From: Alphaproteobacteria bacterium
GTDB taxonomy: Bacteria > Pseudomonadota > Alphaproteobacteria > Micropepsales > Micropepsaceae
Assembly: GCA_947473475.1 (NCBI GenBank)
Contig: CANJBZ010000007.1
Coordinates: 48,422-112,421 of the forward strand
Length of the DNA stretch: 64,000 nt
Direction of reading: 5' to 3'
How positions within the stretch are numbered: the first letter of the stretch is position 1; each line of letters begins with the position of its first letter. A program made the translations under genes and the position numbers. Below, one piece after another: positions 24,907-31,936 of this stretch. A model generated the notes under the pieces. The model saw only the letters and a program-made list of their open reading frames with translations, did no database searches and was not told the origin of the DNA.

Positions 24907-26049
24907 ATGCGTAAGACCGTCCAATTGCCGCTTGAATCGTCCTGGATCGCGCGCGGTCAGGAGCCGATCGTTGCAACGCAAATCGGCAATATGGTTTTCA
25001 CCTCCGGCGTGCCGGGAATCGATCTGAAAACCGGCCTGGCACCCGCGGGAGCAGAAGCGCAATTCGCGTTCGCCTTTGACAATCTGATGGAGCTGCTGCG
25101 TCAGGCAGGGGCCGGACCCGACTCGGTTGGCCTGTTGACCGTGTGGATACCGGATCGCGCGAACCGGGCGTACATCAACAAGGATTGGCTGCGCTATTAT
25201 CCCGGTCCGAACAGGCCGGCCCGCAAGACGAATCAGGCGCCGCTGCCTGCCGGTTTGGAAGTGCAGCTCATGGCTGTCTGCGTGCTCGGAGAGGAGCGCG
25301 TGCCGCTTGAAATCCCTGGACTGTCCCACAAGGACCCGCTGCCCATGGGTGCCAAGCTTGGACCCATGGTGTTTTCGTCCGTTATCGCCCCGGAAGATCC
25401 GGCAAACGGAAAGCTAGTCGATGGCGCGCTGCCGCAGATCGATCGCGCCTTCGAAAATATGAAGCTGCTGATGAGGGCCGCCGGCGGCACGGACGCCGAC
25501 ATCAATCACGTCTGGGTCTTCATGAAAGATTTCGCCTGGCAGCCGGCTATGGTCCAGCGCTGGGTGGATGACTACCCGCGCTTCGGCAATCGCCCCGCGC
25601 GCAAAACGCTTCCCTACGATCTCGCGGGCGATACACAAATCCAGGTTCAATTGACGGGCTATCTTGGTGGCGTACGCACCAACTACGAAGTTCCCGGAGT
25701 CGGCCACGACGATCCCATCCCCATGGGTTCGAGCATCGGGCCGTTGGTGCAATCGTCGGGCATGTTCGGAATCGATCCGGCGACGGGAAAGCGCGTCGAA
25801 GGTTTGGAGTCGCAGCTCCCGCACGCCATGGGCAACATCGCATCGCTATTGCGTGAAGCGGGAGCTGGGCCCGACAGCATCGCGCATTTGACGGTGATGC
25901 TGCAGGACTATGCCGACGCACCGAAAGTGCAAGCGGCTTTGACTTGGCTGTTTCCCGATCGCGATAATTGGCCCGCGCTGAAATTCGTCACCTATCGCAT
26001 GCCCGCGCACTGGGGCGTGCAATTCCACGTCACAGCAATGAAGCAATAG
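24907..26049 (+). CDS. Triple RidA (YjgF/YER057c/UK114) domain protein
   Basis: 380 aa with three RidA-type domains in tandem: about 1-122, 128-250 and 255-380. RidA proteins are trimers of about 125 residues that deaminate reactive enamine/imine intermediates; here one chain could fold as a complete pseudo-trimer. Each repeat carries a VFSSxxx/VFTSGVPGID-like strand and a DxxHVWVFMKD-like helix. The region equivalent to the catalytic Arg reads RPARKTNQ in repeat 1, RPARKTLP in repeat 2 and WPALKFVT in repeat 3, so repeat 3 may be inactive. Linkers (VPLEIPGLSHKDPLPMG, NYEVPGVGHDDPIPMG) are themselves similar, supporting internal duplication. Start at the ATG at 24907. Confidence 0.82.
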   Translation: MRKTVQLPLESSWIARGQEPIVATQIGNMVFTSGVPGIDLKTGLAPAGAEAQFAFAFDNLMELLRQAGAGPDSVGLLTVWIPDRANRAYINKDWLRYYPGPNRPARKTNQAPLPAGLEVQLMAVCVLGEERVPLEIPGLSHKDPLPMGAKLGPMVFSSVIAPEDPANGKLVDGALPQIDRAFENMKLLMRAAGGTDADINHVWVFMKDFAWQPAMVQRWVDDYPRFGNRPARKTLPYDLAGDTQIQVQLTGYLGGVRTNYEVPGVGHDDPIPMGSSIGPLVQSSGMFGIDPATGKRVEGLESQLPHAMGNIASLLREAGAGPDSIAHLTVMLQDYADAPKVQAALTWLFPDRDNWPALKFVTYRMPAHWGVQFHVTAMKQ

Positions 26050-26399
26050 CGAAAGCTGCGCCGTGCTGGGCGATTGCGAAAGCAGAATAGCTTCGCCCTC
26101 GTCAATTCGCTGTGACAAGATTGGGCAAGCTTAGCCGCAACCGGCTGTGATAAGATTGTGAATAATCCGTATACTGAGTAATTCCCTGCGACTGTAAAGT
26201 TTGCCGACATTTTTGGCGGTCCTCAACAAATCCAGCTAAACCGCGCGCTCCCCGCAAGCCAGGTCTCTTGGGCTTTCCGAAGCCCCGGAACTTATTCTCT
26301 CTAAACCTTTGAAATTACAGAAACGTGCAATGGCACGCAGCTTGCTTATTCCCGCAGGTGAGGGGGCCGTCGAAAGGCATACTTACGGGGAGTTTTGAA
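26050..26399 (+). promoter_or_regulatory. 350-base regulatory region of first PEP-CTERM gene
   Basis: No gene lies here. TGTGACAAGATTG (26111-26123) and TGTGATAAGATTG (26146-26158) are near-identical repeats. The block at 26164-26221 (AATCCGTATACTGAGT, TGTAAAGT, CCGACAT, GCGGTC) matches a block upstream of the second PEP-CTERM gene at 27331-27389. A near-consensus sigma-54 promoter follows at 26331-26346. The arrangement fits an enhancer-binding activator site about 110-170 bases upstream of a sigma-54 promoter. Confidence 0.6.
26331..26346 (+). promoter_or_regulatory. Sigma-54 promoter, first PEP-CTERM gene
   Basis: TGGCACGCAGCTTGCT matches the sigma-54 consensus TGGCACG-N4-TTGCW at every fixed position, with the exact GG-N10-GC spacing. 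It lies 54 bases before the ATG. PEP-CTERM genes in other bacteria are known to be controlled by the PrsK/PrsR two-component system acting with sigma-54, which supports the call. Confidence 0.78.
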
Positions 26400-27077
26400 A
26401 TGAATATGAAAAGCAGCGTCCCGGCGCTGGCATATGTCGTAGGGGCTATACTTGGGAGCTCTTTACCGGCAGTAGCCGTGCCATTCTCCACCGGTTCCTT
26501 TGTTCTGACGTTTCAGACCGACACCACATCGGACTTAGATAGCGCGTTCACGGTTTTCCATCTGACTGGTGGTTCCTTCACTTGTACGCTTTTGAATGGG
26601 GGCGCCCCCTGCTTTGATGTTGGTGCGTCGGCAGGTGACTTCGCATCGGTTGCTATGCCGTCCATCCTGGTCGTCGACCCGAGCGTATCGGGCAGTGGTT
26701 ATAATTTGAGCTTTGGTATTCCCAGCAACTTCAACTGGGATACGACTGCGACCGGTACGGACATCGGGAAGTTTCTTGCGACCTCGATCTCGTTTCAGGG
26801 CCATGCGAGTTCTTCGCCGAATGCTGTCGTCAATTGGAACGTCGCCGGCAACTTCACGGTGGGGGCAGAGTTCGACAACGCAGGGACTGTGTTTACCGCC
26901 ATCGAGACGTGGAGCTTGACCCAGACGGGTGGCGGCGGCCAGACGATCTCCGCCAGCGGAACCTTTTTTGCACCCGACACCATCACGGTTCCGGAGCCGG
27001 CCAGTTTGGCAATTCTCGGCGCCGGGCTTTTGGGCGCGGGGATAGCAGGCCGTCGCCGCAAGGCGAAAAAGGTCTGA
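26400..27077 (+). CDS. PEP-CTERM sorting-signal protein (first copy)
   Basis: 225-residue exported protein, start at 26400 eight bases below GGGGAG. Signal peptide about 1-24 (LGSSLPAVA). The mature region is Ser/Thr/Gly-rich and beta-strand-like, with two cysteines (FTCTLLNGGAPCF). The C-terminus carries the sorting signal VPEPASLAILGAGLLGAGIAG followed by RRRK: motif, membrane segment and basic tail. Such proteins are cleaved by an exosortase (EpsH/XrtA) and often join the extracellular polysaccharide matrix; no exosortase gene lies in this window. Related to the next gene in plan and promoter. Confidence 0.88.
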   Translation: MNMKSSVPALAYVVGAILGSSLPAVAVPFSTGSFVLTFQTDTTSDLDSAFTVFHLTGGSFTCTLLNGGAPCFDVGASAGDFASVAMPSILVVDPSVSGSGYNLSFGIPSNFNWDTTATGTDIGKFLATSISFQGHASSSPNAVVNWNVAGNFTVGAEFDNAGTVFTAIETWSLTQTGGGGQTISASGTFFAPDTITVPEPASLAILGAGLLGAGIAGRRRKAKKV

Positions 27078-27096
27078 CGTAATGGCGTGTGCGTGT

Positions 27097-27132
27097 GAAA
27101 TAAACGGCGCCCTTGGGGTTGCCGTTTATTTC
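27097..27132. terminator. Stem-loop after first PEP-CTERM gene
   Basis: GAAATAAACGGC (27097-27108) and GCCGTTTATTTC (27121-27132) form a perfect 12-base stem with a 12-base loop, starting 19 bases after the stop codon. The distal half of the stem is T-rich, so it could end transcription in either direction, although no T-run follows the stem. Confidence 0.6.
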
Positions 27133-27149
27133 AGCGCCCGCATTTATTC

Positions 27150-27185
27150 CGCCGGTGCCGGCGCGCTCAGCGTCCAGTTGGCGAT
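27150..27185 (-). pseudogene. Remnant of 3' end of Mla-type lipoprotein gene
   Basis: On the minus strand this stretch reads IANWTLSAPAPA, almost the same as the last residues (IANWTLSAPTPA) of the ABC auxiliary lipoprotein at 28239. At DNA level 29 of 36 bases match 28242-28277 by my alignment. Both copies follow a PEP-CTERM gene at about 60-75 bases. The remnant seems to mark one boundary of the segment that was duplicated to give two PEP-CTERM genes. No functional gene remains. Confidence 0.6.
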
Positions 27186-27569
27186 CGGCTCTAGCTTCGC
27201 TGTTTCCAGGTCGTGACGATTGCGTGGAAGTAGTTCTGAAAGGATTCCATCCGTATACGAATAAAGTGCCTGATTTGCGCGAAAATTGTTGAGAGTTCCG
27301 CATTGGAACCGTGTGACAAGTTTCGGGAGCAATCCGTATACGGAGTTAAATTCGGCGGATGTAAAGTCCTCCGACATTCTCTCGCGGTCGAAGCAGTGGC
27401 CGAATCCTTGGTGTTTTCCACCGATCGCGGCGTGCCGGCAGGCGTGAATGGAACTTTCGCCGCCTAACTCCTTGAAGTTCCGATTTCAAAAAACCGGCAT
27501 GAAGCTTGCTAACCTTAACGTGACGGGGGCTAACGGAAAGCGGACGCTTTTCATACCGGAGTATAGTTT
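27186..27569 (+). promoter_or_regulatory. Regulatory region of second PEP-CTERM gene
   Basis: No gene is supported. GTGTGACAAGTTTC (27311-27324) matches the TGTGAyAAG repeat of the first copy, and 27331-27389 (AATCCGTATACGGAGT, TGTAAAGT, CCGACATT, CGCGGTC) matches 26164-26221 in order and spacing. A sigma-54-like element follows at 27495-27510. The intervening DNA is not conserved between the copies, which points to selection on the block rather than simple recent duplication. Confidence 0.55.
27495..27510 (+). promoter_or_regulatory. Sigma-54-like promoter, second PEP-CTERM gene
   Basis: CGGCATGAAGCTTGCT keeps the critical GG and GC with N10 spacing and matches 5 of 7 positions of the -24 box and the whole TTGCT -12 box. 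It lies 60 bases before the ATG, almost the same distance as in the first copy (54). Confidence 0.65.
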
Positions 27570-28181
27570 ATGAGTATTAGATCCACGCTGCTGGCAGCGT
27601 CGGTAGGGGCGGTTCTGCTCGCAAGCGCCGCGCCTGCTTTAGCGACCCCTCTCTCCTTTGGCTTCATCGGCGTTGGCACATTTACTGTCGGCCCCTTCAG
27701 TTCCGACATTGATGTCGCCAATACAAGTAAGACCCTTCCCGGATCGCTTCTCGTCAACACAATAGGGACACCCGGGACCGCGGCCGGCGCCGGCATTGTA
27801 CTCAATGGCCCAGTTACCCTCAGCACCTATACCTTCGACACAGTCGATGGACCGTTCGTGTTTTCCATGAACGTGGGTACGCTTACGTTCAACTTCACGG
27901 ACGTCACGAACTCGTTCAAGCAGTCGACGACCGCGACGAACTCCGGCCTGAACAACAACGACTTTGTCGGCACGATATCGGGCGGGGCGTTCTCCGGCCA
28001 AGCGGTGACATTCTCGGAATCCTGCACGCAGGCTGCTCCGGGCGCGTCGATCAACTGCTCGGAATCCGTGAATTCAAATTTGAACCAGATACCGGAACCG
28101 ATGTCGCTCGCACTGTTGGGTGCGGGCCTTCTGGGCACGACGCTTGTCCGGCGCCGCCGCCGCAAGGTCGTGGTTGCTTGA
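27570..28181 (+). CDS. PEP-CTERM sorting-signal protein (second copy)
   Basis: 203 aa, start at 27570 behind CCGGAG. Signal peptide about 1-26 (ends ALAT). The mature part is beta-rich, low in charged residues, with FNFTDVTNSFKQSTTATNSG and two cysteines (ESCTQAAPGASINCSE). The sorting signal is IPEPMSLALLGAGLLGTTLV followed by RRRRRK; Ile-Pro-Glu-Pro is an accepted variant of VPEP. Exosortase processing and surface or matrix location are inferred from the signal. Followed by a strong intrinsic terminator. Confidence 0.87.
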   Translation: MSIRSTLLAASVGAVLLASAAPALATPLSFGFIGVGTFTVGPFSSDIDVANTSKTLPGSLLVNTIGTPGTAAGAGIVLNGPVTLSTYTFDTVDGPFVFSMNVGTLTFNFTDVTNSFKQSTTATNSGLNNNDFVGTISGGAFSGQAVTFSESCTQAAPGASINCSESVNSNLNQIPEPMSLALLGAGLLGTTLVRRRRRKVVVA

Positions 28182-28206
28182 AATACCGTTAGATGGACGA
28201 CTTCTG

Positions 28207-28234
28207 AGCGGCGCTTCGGCGCCGCTCTTTTTTT
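28207..28234 (+). terminator. Intrinsic terminator of second PEP-CTERM gene
   Basis: AGCGGCGC (28207-28214), TTCG loop, GCGCCGCT (28219-28226), then CTTTTTTT. The stable UUCG tetraloop and T-run make this a textbook factor-independent terminator, 25 bases after the stop codon. Confidence 0.92.
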
Positions 28235-28238
28235 GCCA

Positions 28239-28877
28239 TTACGCCGGCGTTGGCGCGCTCAGTGTCCAATTCGCTATTTGGGCGACGGCTGCGCCTGCCG
28301 CCTGGTTGAACGCTATCACGATCGAATCGAGCGCATTGGCGGATGCTTGCGCCTGCTGGCGCACCGTCAAATTTGCCACCACATCGCGCTGAGGCATGCG
28401 TACGAGTCTTGCCTGCACCAAAACCAACACCTGCGGCGCACCGTCCGCCGTATCGTAGCGCGCTTCGAAATCGCGAATTTCCGTCTGCAGCAAATAGTCG
28501 GTCTCGATTCCCGATGCATCGCGGGCAACCGCCGTAATCCGATTGCTCGCATCGAAGGTCTGGACCAGAAGCCGCTGCAGCATCGCCGGCACAGGGTCCA
28601 TCCAGGCGGCATTGGCGAAATAATCCATCGTGGTCGCGGACCGGCTCAGCGCAATCCGCTCCGTATCCAAACTGGCGGATGCGTCCGGTATCCCGACTGT
28701 CAGGCGCCAGCGCACAGGCGCGCCCGCAGGCGGCACGATGTTGGGACGCAGGACGTAGAGCTGCGGCTGCATGGGCGCGGGAAGCAGCGTGATACCGCTG
28801 CAGCCCACAAGCAGCGGCGCTGCGCCTGCGAGAAGAAGTTGCCGCCGGTTCAACAATGGTGAGCGAAGTGCGCTCAT
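28239..28877 (-). CDS. ABC-type transport auxiliary lipoprotein (Mla/PqiC-like)
   Basis: 212-residue lipoprotein of the ABC_trans_aux family, the outer-membrane or periplasmic partner of MCE/Mla lipid transporters. Lipobox LLVGC at 22-26. The preceding LNRRQLLLAG has a twin arginine, so Tat export is possible. The body shows YVLRPNIVPP, MDYFANAAWMDPVPAMLQRLLVQTF and LVQARLVRMPQRDVVA, typical of the family. Its ATG overlaps the TGA of the MlaD-like gene (ATGA), so the two are coupled. The C-terminal IANWTLSAPTPA is echoed by a remnant at 27150-27185. Confidence 0.85.
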   Translation of the reverse strand: MSALRSPLLNRRQLLLAGAAPLLVGCSGITLLPAPMQPQLYVLRPNIVPPAGAPVRWRLTVGIPDASASLDTERIALSRSATTMDYFANAAWMDPVPAMLQRLLVQTFDASNRITAVARDASGIETDYLLQTEIRDFEARYDTADGAPQVLVLVQARLVRMPQRDVVANLTVRQQAQASANALDSIVIAFNQAAGAAVAQIANWTLSAPTPA

Positions 28878-29806
28878 TTCGGTGTGTATCCCTGCCGTTG
28901 ATCGCCGAAAAGCAGCCGGGTCGGCTGCCGCTCGAGGTCGTTCGTAAGTTTGGTCATGCTGGCCACCAGCGCCCGCGTCTCAGCCATCAATTGCGTAAAC
29001 TGCGCCGTCGCCTGTCCGTTGATGACTTTGTCCGCGTCGTCCGTGAGCTTACCCACCTTCTGCGCGGTCATGTTTGCGCTGTCCGTTGCGGTCCGAATGG
29101 CGTTTGCGACGGACGTGACCGAATCGAGCGCACGGTCTGCGTTGGCCACCGCACGATCCGTCGTGCCGAGGACGCGATTGAGCGTCTCGGTTGCCGTCTT
29201 CATATTGACCAGCAGCGCGTTGAAATCTTCCGCATGCTCGTCCAGCAGCGATGAGGTGGAACGCAGATTGGTCAGCAGCTCGGAAACAGCTTTGCGGTTG
29301 TCGTCGTTCAACAGATCGCTGAACCGCTCGCCCGCGGTTTTCAGATTGGCCACCAGCTCAGGCCCGGACTGCGCCAATTGCTGCAGCGTCGAAGGCTTTG
29401 AGGGAATGATCGGATATTCCTGGCCGGTTTCCGCCTGTAACAATGGCGAGTTGGCGGTGCCGCCATCGATCTCGACATAGGTCGCCCCCGTCAGCCCCTG
29501 GCTTTCGATGGAAGCCACGGAGTCGACATGCAGCGGCAGCGAGGGATCGATCTGCAACGTCACGATCACGCGCCCAGGGTCACTCTGGTCGAACGTAAGG
29601 TCCGCGATATGACCGACTTCGATGCCGTTGTAGCGAACGGAATTGCCCTTGCCCAAGCCGGTGACCGCGCCGTTAAAATAGGTGCGGTAATAGGTGTATT
29701 CCTCGCGATACTGCGCGCCTGCCACCCACAACGTCGCCACGAAAAGTCCGGCGATGCACACCACCACGAAAGCGCCAACCAGCACATAGCTTGCTCGTGT
29801 TTCCAT
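28874..29806 (-). CDS. mlaD: MlaD/MCE-domain substrate-binding protein
   Basis: 310-residue MCE protein anchored by one N-terminal membrane segment (about 8-29, YVLVGAFVVVCIAGLFVATLWVAG). The MCE domain follows (about 38-120: YYRTYFNGAVTGLGKGNSVRYNGIEVGHI, then QGLTGATYVEIDGG), and then a long helical tail (about 140-300) that would form the channel between membranes. Start at 29806 behind AAGGAGAC. Longer than E. coli MlaD (183 aa), as usual for alphaproteobacterial forms. Middle gene of the operon; it would pass phospholipids between the membranes. Confidence 0.9.
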   Translation of the reverse strand: METRASYVLVGAFVVVCIAGLFVATLWVAGAQYREEYTYYRTYFNGAVTGLGKGNSVRYNGIEVGHIADLTFDQSDPGRVIVTLQIDPSLPLHVDSVASIESQGLTGATYVEIDGGTANSPLLQAETGQEYPIIPSKPSTLQQLAQSGPELVANLKTAGERFSDLLNDDNRKAVSELLTNLRSTSSLLDEHAEDFNALLVNMKTATETLNRVLGTTDRAVANADRALDSVTSVANAIRTATDSANMTAQKVGKLTDDADKVINGQATAQFTQLMAETRALVASMTKLTNDLERQPTRLLFGDQRQGYTPK

Positions 29807-29822
29807 CCGAATGTCTCCTTAG

Positions 29823-30620
29823 TCACGCATCCAGCGCGGCTCGGGCGCGGGCGCCGGAAAAATACTCATGAATCCAGGGATGCTTGTCGTGCGTCAGCGT
29901 TTCCAGCGTACCGACTTTGATTGTCTTGTCGACAAGCACGGCAATGCGGTCCGTCGTCGCCTTCAGCGTATCAATGTCATGGGTGACCATGAACACGGTA
30001 AGCCCAAGACTTTTCTGCAGATCGTTTATCAGCTCATCGAATTGGCTGGCCGAGATCGGGTCCAACCCCGCTGTCGGCTCATCGAGGAACAGCAGTTCGG
30101 GATCCAAGGCCAGCGCACGGGCAAGACCCGCGCGTTTTTTCATGCCCCCCGAAAGTTGGGACGGATATTTGGCGCCGGCGTCCGGCGGCAAACCGACAAG
30201 GGCGATCTTCAATGCGGCAATCTCATTCAGCAGGGCCGGTGGCAGGTGCAGATATTCCCGCAACGGCACCTGGATATTCTCAGCCACGGTCTGCGAGCCG
30301 AATAACGCGCCTTCCTGAAAAAGGACGCCCCACCGCATCTGCAAGGCGCGAAGATCGCGCCCTTGCAGCGTCTCGATAGGCTCGCCCAGAACTTTGATGG
30401 AGCCTTCCGACGGTTTCTGCAGCCCAATGATCGTGCGGAGCAGGACGGATTTCCCCGAACCCGAGCCGCCCACAACGCCCAGCACCTCGCCGCGCTTCAC
30501 ATCGAGGTCGAGATGGTCGTGAATCAGATTTCCGCTGAGTCTGTTCACGAGCCCGCGAACGCAGATCGCAACCTCCTCGCGCGAAGGCGCCGGCCGCTTC
30601 GGCTTGATCCGCATCACCAT
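29823..30620 (-). CDS. mlaF: Mla-type ABC transporter ATP-binding protein
   Basis: 265-residue ATPase. Walker A GGSGSGKS (51-58), signature LSGGMKKRAGLARAL (156-170), Walker B LLFLDEPTAGLDP (176-188) and H-loop MVTHD are all present. LSGGMKKR is the form characteristic of MlaF. The start codon lies 2 bases after the permease stop, so the genes are co-translated. It would power phospholipid transport at the inner membrane with the STAS-permease and the MCE protein. Confidence 0.92.
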   Translation of the reverse strand: MVMRIKPKRPAPSREEVAICVRGLVNRLSGNLIHDHLDLDVKRGEVLGVVGGSGSGKSVLLRTIIGLQKPSEGSIKVLGEPIETLQGRDLRALQMRWGVLFQEGALFGSQTVAENIQVPLREYLHLPPALLNEIAALKIALVGLPPDAGAKYPSQLSGGMKKRAGLARALALDPELLFLDEPTAGLDPISASQFDELINDLQKSLGLTVFMVTHDIDTLKATTDRIAVLVDKTIKVGTLETLTHDKHPWIHEYFSGARARAALDA

Positions 30621-30622
30621 CG

Positions 30623-31786
30623 CTAAACACCGAGCATGGAAAAGAGGATGGAAAAGCCAGCGTCGAACGTTATCACCAGAAATACCGATTCAACCACGGC
30701 GCGCGTGGTGAGCTTGCCCACGCTTTCTGCGTTGCCTTCAACGCGCAGTCCTTCAAAACAGCCGACCAGCGCGATGATGAAAGCGAACACCGGCGCCTTC
30801 ATCAGGCCGAGCCAGAAGCTCCACGGGCTGAAAGCCATGGCATCGTGCAGTTGCCGCATGAACTGCGGCACGGTGATGCCGAGCACGAAATTGCACATCA
30901 CCGCGCCCCCGATGATGCACATGATGTTCGCGTAAAAGGTCAGCAAAGGCATGGCGACAAGCAGGCCCAGAACGCGCGGCAGCACCAGCACCTCAATTGG
31001 GTTGAGGCCGATGGTCTGCATGGCGTCGATTTCCTGGTTCAGCTTCATCGTGCCGATCTGTGCGGTGAACGCCGAGCCCGACCGTCCGGCGACGATGATG
31101 GCCGTCATCAACCCGCCGATTTCGCGAAAGCCCGCGATGCCGACCAGATTTACGGTGAAAATTTGTGCCCCAAATCTCTGCAGCTGTTCGGCGCCCTGAT
31201 AGGACAGCACCACGCCCAAAAGAAACGAAAGAAGGCCAACGATCGGAAGCGCGGTCACGCCGGTCTGTTCGATTTGCGTGATGAAAGCCGGCCAGGGCAG
31301 CTCCCGGTCCGGACGGATGAAGGCTTCCACGGTTTCGACCGTCAGCCGCCCAAGAAAATTCAGAAGCTGCACGCCTTGCTGAAAGGCGTCTTGGGTTGCC
31401 TTTCCGATGCGCACCAGAAAATCCGTCAGCGGATGTTCGCGCGCGACACGCACGGGCTTTATGTCCTGCTCCCGTTGCAGGCTTTCGATGAGCGGCTGGT
31501 ACATCTCGGGAATGGTCAGGCTTCTTATATGCGCGCCGCCTTCCGTTAAGGCCCGTCCGGTACGGATCAGCAGCCAGGCGCCGACGCTGTCCAGCCGCGA
31601 GATCGCGGTGCCGTCCAAGTCGACGTCACCCGTCGCCTGGAGGTCCAGCTTCTGGAGGGAGGAATCGAGCGTCGCCGCTTCGTCAATAATCCAATCGCCG
31701 CCAAAGACGACGCGCAGCCGGTCATTCCGGCGCTCGGTCCGAAACCAGGCGCGCGTATCGTTTTCGGCAGTATTGCTCAGCGTCAT
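30623..31786 (-). CDS. mlaE: Mla-type ABC permease with N-terminal STAS domain
   Basis: 387 aa. The first ~110 residues form a STAS-like domain (WIIDEAATLDSS, DLDGTAISRLDSVGAWLLIRTG), which corresponds to separate MlaB in E. coli. The remainder is the MlaE permease: FLLGVVLSYQGAEQLQRFGAQ, NLVGIAGFREIGGLMTAIIVAGRSGSAFTAQIGTM, EIDAMQTIGLNPIEVLVLPR. The fusion is usual in alphaproteobacteria. First gene of the operon permease-ATPase-MCE-lipoprotein, divergent from the amidase gene across 150 bases. Confidence 0.92.
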   Translation of the reverse strand: MTLSNTAENDTRAWFRTERRNDRLRVVFGGDWIIDEAATLDSSLQKLDLQATGDVDLDGTAISRLDSVGAWLLIRTGRALTEGGAHIRSLTIPEMYQPLIESLQREQDIKPVRVAREHPLTDFLVRIGKATQDAFQQGVQLLNFLGRLTVETVEAFIRPDRELPWPAFITQIEQTGVTALPIVGLLSFLLGVVLSYQGAEQLQRFGAQIFTVNLVGIAGFREIGGLMTAIIVAGRSGSAFTAQIGTMKLNQEIDAMQTIGLNPIEVLVLPRVLGLLVAMPLLTFYANIMCIIGGAVMCNFVLGITVPQFMRQLHDAMAFSPWSFWLGLMKAPVFAFIIALVGCFEGLRVEGNAESVGKLTTRAVVESVFLVITFDAGFSILFSMLGV

Positions 31787-31936
31787 CCCCTCTGCTTCAT
31801 CCTACAAGCAGGGCTGCATCTCTGCCAAGGCAACGTCAATCCAGGCAAATAGCTGCAACAGCCTGAGAACGTAGCAGCTTGGACACGGCAACAGCGACCG
31901 TTACATTGTGCCGCAGGCGCTGGAAGGGGACCATCA

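Noticed and set aside
26150..27377. Two minus-strand short frames beginning MS-(A/E)-(N/D)-FT and sharing SVYGL, within the shared upstream block
   Set aside because: The similarity reflects the conserved DNA block before the PEP-CTERM genes. Neither has a ribosome site, and similarity stops after about 20 codons.
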